From positions 1,736,001-1,800,000 of the forward strand of contig NADL03000492.1 in assembly GCA_002205965.3 (NCBI GenBank): 64,000 nucleotides of DNA, read 5' to 3'. Within the stretch, counting starts at the first letter, position 1, and every line of letters begins with the position of its first letter. The position numbers and the translations under genes are program-made. Shown here piece by piece: positions 46,290-58,673 of the stretch. Source of the stretch: Kappaphycus alvarezii (lineage: Eukaryota > Rhodophyta > Florideophyceae > Gigartinales > Solieriaceae). Under the pieces are notes generated by a model. It was not told the origin of the DNA. It saw only the letters and a program-made list of their open reading frames with translations, and searched no databases.

Positions 46290-49080
46290 CTAAGGAGAAT
46301 ATGTCCAATTTTTAGAAAACGGCAAGTAACTCCGTTCGGTAAATAAACCTTCCACCACAATAAATACATTCTCTGAACAGTTAGGCTTGGGCCCACTTAC
46401 GGCGACGAAATGAACGGTTGGTCTTACCCCCATCCTTAGCAAAACGGCTCTGCCGGCGCCAATATTGGCGTATATGGTTTTCCGGGAGGCCGTCAGTGGG
46501 TTCGAACGTATCTTCGGCCGGGTAATATCCGAACCAACGGACTCTGTACTCCATTCCGGTCGGTGTTTCACGATGCGAAACGATTTTACTCTCCGCGAAT
46601 TATTCGTCGTCTGTATTGGAAGGTAAAAATGTAGGAGAATGCCGATCGGAAAGACTAGATACTGTAGAGGATTCAGCCAGCTCAGTGGTAGGAACTTTCG
46701 CCGTATCGGACAAAACGGATAAAGGCAAACAACTGCTCGGAACCTTAGCAATTCGGTTAATACTGACGGGAATAAACATACCATCTTGCTCAACGTAGAC
46801 AACCGGTTCAGTAACTGATTTAACTACGTACCGGCCAGTATTACGGAGGGGAAGCTTTTTTCTTCCCTCATTCAGTCTCACCTCGTAGGTGACAACTTCT
46901 CCCGTTAATGGGTCCATTCCCACTCGTTCGACTGAGCGTAAGGCCCGGGGCGGTCGTCAGACAAGCAGTTTATCCCCCGAACGGATGACCGGTCAGAATC
47001 TCATTTTCCGGTCAAAGTCCTGTTTTTCTTTTTCCTTACCGGTATTCATATTTATATTAGCATTTTGTAAAGCAAACCGAAGTCAATGCATAGTTGCTAG
47101 TTTAAGCTGTACAGGGGTTAAGTGTTCCTCCGCAGAGGATTCAGCCACTCGATCGCTTGTTCCCGTAACGGTGATACTCAGCGGATGTAGAGTTAAGAGT
47201 AAATCAAAAAGGAGTAGTTTCCGTTACTCGGTGGACCTGCATATTGTAAGCTTAGGTCAATGGTTGTAGATAAAGATCCCACTCGGTTTGATGTACTTCC
47301 ACTTAGTGACGGAGGCGATGTAAAATTGTCTTATTGAACCGTTCGGCTCTCCAAATAGTTTCAGGGTGGTAGGAAGTGATTAGAAAATGGCGAGATCCCA
47401 GCATAATGCAAACTGCATCAAAGAACTTGGCAGTAAACTGTTTCCCGTTACCGGTTGAGACATATAGAGGGGCGCCATAAGCATAAACCCAATAGTCCAG
47501 GAAAGGATCTGCGACAACTGCGGCGGTAGTAGTCCGAAAATGGATATAACGGGTGAGCTTAGAGAACGGGTCACAAATACACGGGATAAAATCAAAGCCA
47601 CGAGTAGTCTTCCGTAGTGGTCCGAGCAAATCCATCTCCACGAATTCAAGGGGACCACCGGCCGGAAAGAGTTTCATTAACTTCCGAAACTTCCGTACGA
47701 TTCCGCTGTTACGAGCACAGCTAACACGATACTGGACGGTCATGAACACATTATTTGCCATCTGCGACCGTTAATACTCCCAGTGAATGGAATAATGCAT
47801 CCTGATTCCTCCTGAATGACCGTCTAAGTGGGAATAGTGAGCCATACACAGTACCCGTGCTCGGAAAGATTTAGGTACAACGCTTTGTATAGCCCCATTC
47901 AATCTGTACTTTCTAACCAGAATAACGTATCTGTCAAAGTCAAAATCTGAACTACGTTCACCCACCGCGCTGGTTTTCTTTTAGCAGGACTCTTTCTTGG
48001 CTTTCTAAGCTAAGAATTCTTCCACCGTAAACGAGTTCGCAGGTTCATCAACCTCAGCGAGTGCTATTACTTCCGATAGGGCAGTAATTCTATTATAACC
48101 TAGTTCGGATTCCCACAAATCGACTACAGCATCGTGAAGCTCAAACAAGTTGTCTCGTTCAGCTTTTTCCGGATCGGTATTGCTTTCAAAAATAAAACAA
48201 GGGACTTCATAATCGATATCCGTGTCATCTTCACCTTCCGTTCGGAGTCTAGATACACCATCAGCTAATTGATGCTTGATACCACGGCGGTACTCCACAT
48301 CATATTCATACTCGGCTAACCTTAATGGCCATCTTGCGAGCTGTCCGGATTCATCAGTTAGATTTAGAATCTAGCATGTAGCATGGTGATATGTTCTGAG
48401 AATAAACTTATCGCCATAAAGGTAAGGTCGTAGTGTTAGAATTGACCAAACAGCCGCTAGGTATTCCTTCTCGGTGGTTGAATAATTATGTTCCGCTTTG
48501 GTTAAACCCTTACTCCAGTACCCAACAGGAAGTTTATACCCGTTCGGTTGTTTCTGTAGAAGTGGGCATCCGACATGGTATTCACAAGTATCAACTTTTC
48601 TGTGGTGTATTTATAACCGATACGGGTAACACCAGGATAGGAGGTGACACCAAATTCTGTTTCAGCGTCATAAAAGCTTCATATTTTTCATCATCTAAGA
48701 TACCGAATTTTAACGGGTTTCCTTTTCTAGTCTTCTTATTAAGGGGAGCGGCTATCCTCGCGAAATCATTTATAAACCGACGGTACACATTGCACATTCC
48801 TGAAAAGGACCTTAATTCCCTTTGGTTAGTCGGCCGGAGCGCTTTCTTGATAGCTTTACAATTCCCATTATCCACGGGGAGTTGATACGAACGGGTGAAA
48901 TGGCCCAGATAAGCAACTTCTGCTTCAAAGAAGGTGCACTTCGCCAAACGGAGCGTAACACTGACGGCTTTTACGAGGCTTAAAACTTCACGAACATGTT
49001 GAAAATGCTCCGAAACGGTCTTAGAATAAATAATCACGTCGTCCAAGTAGACGATGGCATACTGCCACTGAACTGTAGTG
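46290..49080 (-). mobile_element. Gypsy body A: end of RT, RNase H, integrase
   Basis: On the minus strand: YLDDVIIYSK near 49040, CTFFEAEVAYLGH, the RSFSGMCNVYRRFI connection region, the closing QLADGVSRL near 48260, an integrase core (FVEMDLLGPL near 47640, SYHPET near 47360), and a C-terminal part around 46920-46600. Gag, protease and the first part of RT of this body are absent at this site. Its sequence differs clearly from body B. Fossil, broken several times. Confidence 0.85.
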
Positions 49081-49485
49081 GAATGCGCGGTGCGCAGTTG
49101 TTCCCGTCTAGGAATGGAACACTGTCAGACACTGAGAAATTCAACGCAAACAAACCAAGACTCACAGGGTGCTCGCTGTCCCTCTTCTCTTTAAGCTCCC
49201 TGCGATGCAGTAGCACAGCTCGCCGATGGCGAGGAGAAGTAGAGCTGGAAGAGCGAGGGTAATTCATTGATCGACATACTTGTCTTTCGGGTTTTAAGGC
49301 CGGACGGTGGTCCGCGGAATGATAGAACCTTGATAAGGATCGTTTCCAAAGAACTGTAGACACTAGCGGTGTAATTATGTACAACGAAGATGTAGTAGTG
49401 GTTCAGCAGTGCTGAATATCTCCTTTGGAGATAAGGATGTTGTCCCCAACCACAACCTTGAAGTTCCTATTTGTATATAGACGCC

Positions 49486-49501
49486 GGAGTCCGGGGCGCC
49501 A
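49486..49501 (-). other. Primer-binding-site-like sequence
   Basis: Read on the minus strand, TGGCGCCCCGGACTCC follows two bases after a possible LTR end, TATTTACTCACA (LTR starting TGTGAG at 49504 on the plus strand). The position and the TGG start fit a primer-binding site. Its family differs from the TGTTAGGG LTR. Confidence 0.55.
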
Positions 49502-49503
49502 AG

Positions 49504-49960
49504 TGTGAGTAAATATCACAGACAAACAGAAAAAATAGTATCATAATATTGGATAGAGAGGGGGGAATAGAAAGAGGGACCCGGGCGGATAAACGTGTCT
49601 ATAGCCAAAGTTGGCGTTGGCAATAATTCTGCAAAGGCGGAAGTTGGGAGTCAAGTTCAGAGCCAACACCGGGGTGGCTGTTTAATCTGGGGCCCTAATG
49701 GCCCCACATGTACAAATTGTAGTTAGCTAGGTGAGGGTTATCTACGACGGCCTGGTGAGTGAAGTTAAGTCCAGCCAAGTAAGGGAGATCCAAGTTAGAG
49801 ATAAGTACATTAGACACTTGGACCAATAGGTGTCTTTCACCTGCGAAAATATCAGGTCCAAATTGGGGGCCAAGTGGTCCAGATTGCAAGCCCTCAAACC
49901 TTCTGGGATGAGAATACAGTGCCAGGCATGTATCGCCATCCCGGGCTGTGGGTGTTCGCT
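49504..49960. repeat. Possible second LTR, right end uncertain
   Basis: Starts TGTGAGTAAATATCACA next to the primer-binding-site-like sequence. No second copy was found in the window, so the extent is a guess. Confidence 0.4.
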
Positions 49961-51320
49961 TACCGCGGCTCCTGCATTCTCGCCAACCCTTCATCAGCAT
50001 GGTGGATTGTGCACTGCACGTGATGGGCAATATCAGTTGTGTGCTTCGTTTTATGGGAGGCCTTCAACACCTTTCGCCTTCGGTGGATTCCCCCTCGCGT
50101 GCGAGCAGCCCTTGAGATACTGGAGCTGGACGTTCTACGCCTTCTTCTCGGCGAAGAATGGATAGAGGATTGGGTACACATCAAGCAGGCAATGTTCCGA
50201 ACAGATTGGGAACGGGTTCCATCGCGAAATAGCTAAGACGGGAGCGCCAGTCGTTATAGATGCTGCCGGTCGCGAACAGAAAGGGCAAGGGATTTCATCT
50301 GGTGCGATCCGTGGGAGAGGAAGGTCATTGTGAAATCCGAAGCTCGGGACCGTCGAGCGCAGCGACAAAATAGGTTACCGGACATAGTCCGATGCCCTGC
50401 AGCTCCTCGTTCGTGCGACATGCGAGAACAAGGGGACTTCTCTGAACTGCGAACCTTTGAGGATGTAGAGACAGCCGCGGAACAGAGGAAGAGTCCAGTC
50501 CAAGCGCCCGAAACCATGGAAGTTGAGAGTACGGCAGATGTAGTAAGCGCTGCAGACGTTGTTCAAGAAGGGTGGGTGAAGGGGTCCAGGAGGGTGAGCA
50601 AAGGAGGTTGTTAGCACGAGGTCGAGGAGCGTCGGGTGCACCTTCGACTACCCAAGCACAAGTGGGAGAATCTCAAAAATATGAGTTTATTGTTCTTTCA
50701 TCCGACGAGGGCTCCCCGTCTCCTAAAAGGCTTAAGTTTGGGAAGTCCGAATACAGGTCATCGGTAGCTGGGAAAAAGTTCTCATAAGACGCAAGCACAG
50801 CGCTCCGGTGCACAGATAGGGGCTCATTGTCGTGGTTCTACTAGAGCTGAGGCTCGTGAATCTTCGATGCGGGACTCCCGCTTCTCGGGAAGTCACTCTT
50901 CCGATACTTCTTCATCTTTATCTGATCACGAAGTGGCATGGAAATCGGCTGCCGCGACCGTGCCAGCAGTACCGGTAGTGTATGCAACACAGCCTTCTCC
51001 ACCGAAATACGGACCGACATGGTACCACCCGATTGCCGTCAACATAATTAAGAAATTCTTGGCATCCCTCTTGTCACCTTCTGAGGGGAGTTGACCTACT
51101 ATGGTACCAACTATAGTCGGCCAGCTTCGTGACGCAATCATTAAGGGGCGCCATCAAATCACCAGTGGGGAGGAAGTGGACGTTCTACCTTCAATCAGGA
51201 GTCCTGACATTCAGCCTTCGGATCGAACTTTCTTCTCGGCGGAGCGTTAGCCGGTCATTCATTACTTTGTTGTTCAAGTATTTCGAGATCCCGTTAGCCC
51301 TCTACCATGTTCGGTAAGTG
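49960..51320 (+). other. Second set of plus-strand frames antisense to gypsy body B
   Basis: Several plus-strand frames of 60-111 codons follow each other here: a leucine-rich helical stretch (ALEILELDVLRLLLGEEW near 50105-50160), and acidic and serine-rich parts with SSDEGSPSPKRLKFGKS near 50695-50745, which includes a basic run that could be a nuclear localisation signal. No family is recognised. The place, just beyond the 3' side of a pol body and antisense to it, is the same as that of the unit at 42.8-45.7 kb. Fossil status is assumed. Confidence 0.35.
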
Positions 51321-51799
51321 AAATTAGTCAGAGTTTGAACGCGTTTGTTGAGGTTTAGCGGCAAGCAATCGGCGAACGGGTCGAGCTTCCCCGACACTTC
51401 CCTCATTCGATGAATAATAAGTGAAATGGGCGAATCTCCACGATATTAGGTAATTGAAAGCCATATTTTTCAACAACGCGCCGAAAGTTTTGGGAATTTC
51501 CCGTTTCACTTCAGAGAGCCCTTTTGGAATTGCAAACAGCGAATCATCTGGAAAACCTCCTTGTTTTGGACAAAAAATAATGAGTTCTCAGTTTAACTCT
51601 ACCTTTCAGGTTTGTAGTTCATCTCCCTTTGAGGATTGGAACAGAATTGATAGATTCCGAATTATCTTGAGGATTTTATCCAACTTGAGCAGTTTCCACT
51701 TCTGGTAGTAGGGGCAGTTTATTTTTCCGGAAGTATTGCACTGCCTTGCGCCTCGGAAGCTCGGATACAGGTTCCCAAGTTGCCTCAGAGATTGGATAG

Positions 51800-54700
51800 C
51801 CAATTCAGTGGACGCAAAGCAATAGCTCTTCGTCGTCAGCTCGACCGTGTGATAAAATTTTCTCTATGACATATTCCCGAGTCGGCACTTCTGGCTTTTG
51901 TAACCTGACTTCGGTTTTCCTTGACTGATGCCGGGTCCGTGGGGGTAGTTGGTCGTCACTGTAGCTCTCTTCAGATCGCTTTTGTTTGTTAGGCGGACTT
52001 TTTTCTCGCGAGCGGGCCGCAACGGATGGCGAAGGCATCGCATGATCGCCGCTTTTATCCTCTAAGGAAGGAATTGTTTCGTTGGATAACTTCGACCTCC
52101 TGTTGTAATCCTGAGTCTCTATCCAGTCTTGTGCTGTATTGGTTATTGCTTTTTCTCGAATTTAACTGAACGGAAGGTCAATTATTCCTTTGGACAACAA
52201 ACTACCCTTGGGGATACCACTTGAGTCGATTCGCGTTATGATGGCTGCGGTGGTGTGATCTGTTTGGTGCTGTTCCAGTGTAGGATTCAATTGTTTCCGA
52301 TAGGCCTTGTTTTGTACGTCACCCGAGGGTATTGGTGCAAGCTCGACTCGAACGCGCGATACATGCTCTTGCTTTCTCCAGTTTCGATCACTCAGTGTCT
52401 TCTCGAATTTCCCTGACTCTATGTGGACCAGTTGCTACGGCACACAACTTGTTTTGCCGTTCTTTGCTCGACCCAGGCTCCCTCATAAGGAATACAAATG
52501 ATACTACAGGGATTTCATAGACTGGTTTTCGTAATCGCGGGTCAAACTTGCGTTTGTATCTGGCTTGTTCCATCTGTATGGACTGGTCCACCGTTGACAT
52601 AAGACCTTTTAACCAAGACCTCTACCGGTGGTGGTACTGTACTGTTGATTAGTCCTCTTCAACGGTAGGCTGTGCTTGTATTGCTAAGGAAGTGGGTGCG
52701 AGTGACAAGACGAGTTCGAATGGGGCCACGTTCGCTGTCCTGTGGACTTGTGTGTTATAGGCAAATGTTAGCGCGTCCGTGAAGAGGTCCCAGTCCTTCG
52801 GGTGATCAGATACGTATTTTGGAAGGGCTATAAGTATTGTGTGGTTGAAACGCTCAGCTTGGTCATTCGTCTGCGGGTGGTATGTGGTTGTGAACAAGTT
52901 TTTGATGACAAGAATCGAGCATACGCTCAAAAAGAACTTGGACGCAAACTGACTACCATTATCGTACAACATCTGTATGGGAGGAACGTACACAAACAAC
53001 CAGTGTGTTACAAAGGCGGAGGCCACTGCTGCGGCCGATATTTTCTTGAGGGGCACGGTTCGCCCAAGGTTGGAATATCGGTCAGTGATCACCAGAAAGA
53101 AGCAATTTCCCCTGTTGGCACGGATGAGTTCGCCGAGTATGTCGATTGCTACGATATACAGTGGGATATTGGTGCAAATAGCTTTGGCTCCTTCACAGAC
53201 TTTCGCAATTTGATTCTTTTTTTCGAACAATTTGGGCACCAGCGAAAGACAGCGTAACAATCCATAGACATCGATGGCCAATAGTAGGACTTTTTCAGAG
53301 AAACAAACAGTCTCCGGCCACCTGGATGAGCTCCTAACTTGGAATGATGACTGAGTCTTTAAATCTTCTGTTGGAGGGAATTGGGCACGACGATCTGAAT
53401 GTATTCCGATGCTGATCGACAGAGGTATCCTTCGTTCCCGGGAGCGTCCATTGTAAAGGGGAGCTGGTGTCCAGCATTTATCCTTGGACGGATCCCCTGG
53501 CAGAAATCGCCTCTATACTGTTCCCTGGAGAGCTCTTTCGGATAAATGCATTCGAATTATTCTTTGTTTCCGTTTTGAATGGATAGTACTTGATCTGCAG
53601 TGTCAAAAAAATCTCTATTTCATCAAACTATGTGATCTGACCGGCCTTATTGTCGTATTTGGGTTCGATTTTTGCGGACGAGTCCAACGCCTTCCCCTAC
53701 TAAAGAGCGGAGGAGTCCTCTGCAAGAAAGCACGGTACATCCTCGTCGAAAACTCCGACAGTTTCACCGATGGTATTAATTCTTGACAATGCATCTGCTT
53801 GTGTATTTGGTTTTCGCTTTTTATACAAAAATTCAAAGTTGAATTCCGAAATTCGGAGCTTCCAGCGCATACGTCGACCTGATGGATCACTGACATTCAT
53901 TAACCATCTCAGTGAGGAATGATCCGTATGAATGTTGAATTTCTCCCCCTATAGGTAGGGTCGAAAAGTCGTTAACCCCAAACCATGGCCATGTATTCTT
54001 TATCTGTGACAGGGTAACGTGTCTCGACTTCCTTGAGTGATCTAGAAAAGAATCCAATGGTTTTCCGTTCCCCCTTTGGGTCTGACTGGAACAAGGCGAC
54101 TCCTATTCGATACTGAATAGCGTCCTTGTCTATTGAGTAAGGGTGACCCGCTTTTGTCAAAGCCAATACCTTGGATGAAAAAATTTCAGCGATAAGAGTC
54201 CGGAAAGCGACTTCTTCAATAGCACCAAATGGTTCTATATTAGTTTGTATACCTTTCCGCAAAAGCTTTTTAAGTGGGGCCGCAATGCTAGAAAAGTATT
54301 TGATAAAGCGGCGGTATACATTGCGAAGACCGAGAAAACTCCGAAGCTCAGTAGTCGTTGTCGGGTGCTTCGCCTGCCGGAGTGCGGCTACTCCGGTAGA
54401 ATCTATTTCCAATTTCCCTGTCTTGATAATTTGTCGTAGATATTTGACCTTATCGGACCAAAATGTGCTATTCCTTAACTTGGGAGATACACCAGCATGT
54501 TGCAACTCACGCAGAATTTCTTCGAATTAGTCGATGCGCTCCTCCATGTTTTCGGAAAAGATAATGACATCGTCTAGGTACACGAGACAGGAGCGCCATC
54601 TGTACGGTGAAAGAAGAATGTCGAGGGTCCGCTGAAAGGTAGCAAGTGCGTTGCATAATCCGAATGGTATTCGCCTATAGCGATATAGTCCTGCGTGGCA

Positions 54701-55840
54701 TACGAAGTCGGTCTGGTCTCTATCCTATTTTGCCACTTGAACTTGCCAGTAGCCAGAGTTGCAATCAAGGGTAGTGAATACTGATGCTTCTCCGAAGAAG
54801 TCAATGCATTCATCCATCCTTGGTAACAGGTAAGTATCCTTCACTGTGACGGCGTTAAGTTTTCTATTATCAACGCAAAAACGAACCGTCCCATTAGGTT
54901 TCGGAATTAGCACCACGGGTGCAGCCCATGATGACTCTGCGGGCTCATTTACGCCTGCCTCTAGCATTCTCTGTACCTTGGTTGCTTCTAATTCCCTTGC
55001 CTTGGGTCTAGCCCGGGAAGGCGGTTGAGCGATAGGAAGAGTCCCGGGAATTAATTCGATGTGGTGTTCAACAGTATTAATTGCTCCAAGCGAACCATCC
55101 CACATACTAGAGTACTTGGTCAGCATTTCCTTGACTCTACTGGCCAGTTTTAGATCTATTTGAGTCCGGTAGAGGTCGTCTACTGCTTTTGGAGATCTTT
55201 CTGGTCCTAAAGCTTCTCCATTCAGAGTTTTTTGTTCGTGTTCTTTAAGCACAGGGCTCTGGTGTCCAGCAGGCGGTGGTGCAGGACCATGCTATGGGGA
55301 AATTTATCGGTGATGCCTAGTACCTCTCCGAAACTTAGCTGGCTTGGTACTGTTATTGATGGATGAGGTAATGCTTGAGCAACTATTCGCAATCGATGGA
55401 GCGTTATAGGGGATTTACTAAAATTCGCGATCAACAACCGAAATGGGACCCCGGCTTCCACTTTTGCAATACCATTGGAAAGGGTTTGAGTAGACGTATA
55501 ACATTTCGACCCTTTTTACGTATGTTCTGCCAACAATAGTAACTAGTGGTGCATGGTGAAACACAATTTTCCGGTCGGATGGTAGAATAGCCCGTACGTG
55601 CTGATCTATGAATATAGTACCCAGAGTGCAGTCGATGGCTAGATTACCAAACACCAGGAAACGAACACGTTAACATTAACAACAAGAGTACCCAAACGTC
55701 GGATGGGTTTATTAGAAGCATCTAGTAAAGGGAGAGCGGTCACCGAGCGGATAGATGATTTCCAAGAATCCGGTAGGGTGCGCACATTCACGATATTTGG
55801 TCCCGCTCCGGTATTGAGGACAGTCTTTAAAGGAACCATT
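51800..55840 (-). mobile_element. Gypsy body B: protease, RT, RNase H, integrase, chromodomain-like end
   Basis: On the minus strand: a retropepsin start (NTGAGPNIV near 55820), the VPFRLLIANFS linker near 55450, RT motifs (SSWAAPVVLIPKPNG near 54910, VYLDDVI near 54580), the connection region with RSFLGLRNVYRRFI, and RNase H ending NTQADALSRI near 53790. Integrase follows (ITDRYSN near 53090, TYHPQTNDQAERFNH near 52870), and a chromodomain-like REYVIEKILSHGRADDEELL near 51870-51810. The layout is that of a chromovirus. Broken, with several breaks. Confidence 0.88.
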
Positions 55841-55959
55841 AACGACTATTCTCGTTCGACGGTCTTTGAAATTTTTTTGTTGCGTTTCCTACAGAAGTAA
55901 AAAGACGCACCAGCACTAGAACCACAACGCAGAGAAAAATCAGACGACAGAGTAGAGAT

Positions 55960-58217
55960 CTTCCATTCTGGTATCCACTGAAGACCTTTAGGATTCCAAA
56001 TCGGAAGCGACAGCGCCCGTACGCGTTTCCGGCACCGTTTTCCTACTCGGGGTTATATTTTTGTCCCGGAAGGGGGAGTGTTTCAGTTATTCCTCCCTCG
56101 ATAATATTGACCAAGTGCGGCGCACGAGATGGGCCAATCTACGGGGGTAGTGCAGCGGAGTTGTCCTTTTTTTTACACAAAGCCACGATAATTTTGGCTA
56201 CGGATATGCATCAATTTCGAACGGTCGGTATCATTCAAATAAGGACAGGCGACGTCGCCGGGATCCAAACACAGACGACACAATGGAGTTCTAGACTTGG
56301 ACGGACGGGTCCCAGCGCGATCAACATGAGCAATCACTGTACCGGCCGGCGAGCTTCCTTGAGGGGACTTCGGTGACTGCATCGCTGCAGACGACGACGG
56401 TACGGATGGGTTGAAACTCATGGGCGGCCTTGAGTAAGTAGTTACGCTGTTTCCATTACGGTCACCTTTACTTAAAGCAAGAACTTCCAAATCACCATCC
56501 TTTTCGGTCACGGTCGAGCTGTCTTCCTGCGAAGGACTTTCAATCGTTAGCGCCTTCACTGGTCGGTCGCGTGGTTGAAACAGTGTCTCTTTCCGTAACG
56601 GGTAGCTTGTTGCCACATTCCATACCGGTAGGCGAGCTGTATGATAACCTTCTCCCAATGCGTGAGCATGATTGACTACTGTCTGATAGTGCGCACTCGG
56701 GTGAGTGGCTAGTTAAAGTCGCACTTGTTTGCAAGTGGACGGCAACAAGCAATCTACGAACAAAGATTTCAGCCTCCGATCGTAAAATACAGTACCGCAA
56801 CAGAGAGCTTTGTCCCACAACATCCGAGAGAAGGACTTTCTCGGTCACTGAAGAATTCTGCTTAAAGTTCACAACTTCCGAATAGGCTATCGCAATTACC
56901 TCATCGGTTGCATACGAGCGGAGTAGGAACGGAACCACTTCCTTATACGTACGGATCAACTCATGGTGTCTGTCCATCGCCATCGAACCGCCGGTCATAC
57001 GCGCTTGCACTAGCACTTCGGCTTGTCCGATGAGGGAGAACTGAAAACACAACATGGAGGCCGGCTCCGGTACGGAATTCATGTTACAAGCGTCATTGAA
57101 CTTTGCCAAAAAGTTCAAAACAGTCATCGGATCTGATCCACAGAACACGTGCGGTCTCATCTAGATATCAATCTTCTTTCTGTATTTAAAAATACTCCTC
57201 GACAACCCGTGAGAATCTTTTGAACAGGTTTTCAACCGATATATGTGGTAGTTCACTTCCTTCGTGAACAACTCATTCAATGGACGTAACGGCTTCATCT
57301 TCCTATCCGAATTTTTCTTTATCTCTCCGCGATGGGAACCATCCGAACCGGATGACGACGAAATGGATGAAATCGACGAATCCGTATCGATGAAATCATC
57401 ACTTGAATCATGGGAACGCCGACGACGGGAACCCTTCTTCCTTTTTTTCATCTTCTTGTGGCTGCGGCTCTTCTTCCGGACATCATTGGAATTTGAATCA
57501 AAAGATTCCGATTCGGAACTAGTCACTTCTTGACGATACTTGCGACGCGACCTTGATTTCTTTTAACCATGACGGGAAGGAGAGCGATCATGATCACGCT
57601 CACCACGTCCGCTATGGTACAAGGGACTCAAATCCTCATCATCAGAGTCTCGTCCCCCCGCAGGGTTGACCGGAAAGTACGGTTGTTTCACATCAATGGG
57701 TGGAACAGCAGACTCTCGTAAAGAATTTGTACTACCGTGTCCGGTGTTTTTAAATTGTGAATGCAGAAGGGCCTGGTAGACTCTTAGAGAGGTCTACGGT
57801 AGGTAAAATGCTGGAACGGTCCGGAATGGCTTTGCAATCCTCACCAGCCGTGAGTGATTCCTCGATAGGCATATTTGCGAAGCGCTTCATCAGAGCTGTA
57901 GTCTCCTCCCGAAGGAATGACATGACCATCGGCTCTACAGCCTCGACCATAATGTCATAAATATTCGCTTGGAGCTCGTATTTCATAACCGAACGGACTT
58001 GTTCCTGCGCCTCCTTCTTAACCATCTCCTGTACTTCGACTCGTAAAACCGAACGTATTTTCTTCTTTACTTCTTCTGTTGCATTATCACCTTTCGTGCG
58101 GACTTGTGGACCTAGGGAATCCAATACACGCGGGAGAATCTCGCAGTGTATCCATTGGGCCCTTTCTAAACCGATCGGCGAGGTCATGGCGCTTGCCAAA
58201 CCACTGTCCCCGGACAA
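55960..58217 (-). mobile_element. Gypsy gag region
   Basis: On the minus strand: a helical N-terminal part (58217-57750) rich in E/K and V, a very basic and serine-rich stretch (57526-57300), a capsid-like part starting MRPHVFCGSD near 57160, and a cysteine pair LCRLCLDPG...C near 56290-56240 that resembles a zinc knuckle. It could belong to body B or to the element that left the bracketing LTRs. Broken. Confidence 0.65.
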
Positions 58218-58568
58218 TTGTTTAAGGAATAACTGATATGGAGCCGAAGTAACGGGGTCGGCGGTACTTGTTGGCGTCGCTTGGTTCCGAGCACGGTCGT
58301 ATAAATACTCTTCCGATTCGGCGAGCGGCTTCTTCAGTGCCGACGGCGCACTGCGGTTGCTATGGGATGACTGGGAGACTTCCAGGCGATCTAGGGGGCG
58401 GACATCTTGACTTCTTTATCTTCTTTCTTGAAGTACGGAACGGATAATACTTTGATTTACAGCTCTGTATTCTCTTTTTTTCCGGTGGCGTCTCTTCTCG
58501 AAATCTAAAAACGTACGGTGTTAACCAAAAGGGGTTTTTAGGTCGGCAGACCAGTTGAAGTATAAAAC

Positions 58569-58673
58569 TGTTAGGGTTCACTTCTCTTACCTAGCGGAAG
58601 TCTCCGTTCCGTAAAGGGAAGGACCTCGGTAGATTGGTAGAGCGGTAATGAGGTCTGCGACCAGCGAGGGACC
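58569..58673. repeat. Right copy of the bracketing LTR, truncated
   Basis: Begins TGTTAGGGTTCACTTC. About 12% different from 42140-42245. Cut at 58673, where the LINE begins. Confidence 0.7.

Larger units (their letters stand above)
42140..58673 (-). mobile_element. Composite or nested block of Ty3/gypsy elements
   Basis: Both edges carry the same LTR sequence starting TGTTAGGGTT (42140-42245 and 58569-58673), about 12% diverged, so the bracket is old. Inside, on the minus strand, are a gag region, a full pol (55.8-51.8 kb) and a second, different pol lacking its first part (49.1-46.3 kb). A third LTR-like start with a primer-binding site is near 49.5 kb. Plus-strand frames lie beside the 3' side of each pol. 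All retroviral parts are broken, with several breaks per gene. The history (nesting, recombination between relatives, or tandem arrangement) is not resolved. Confidence 0.75.
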
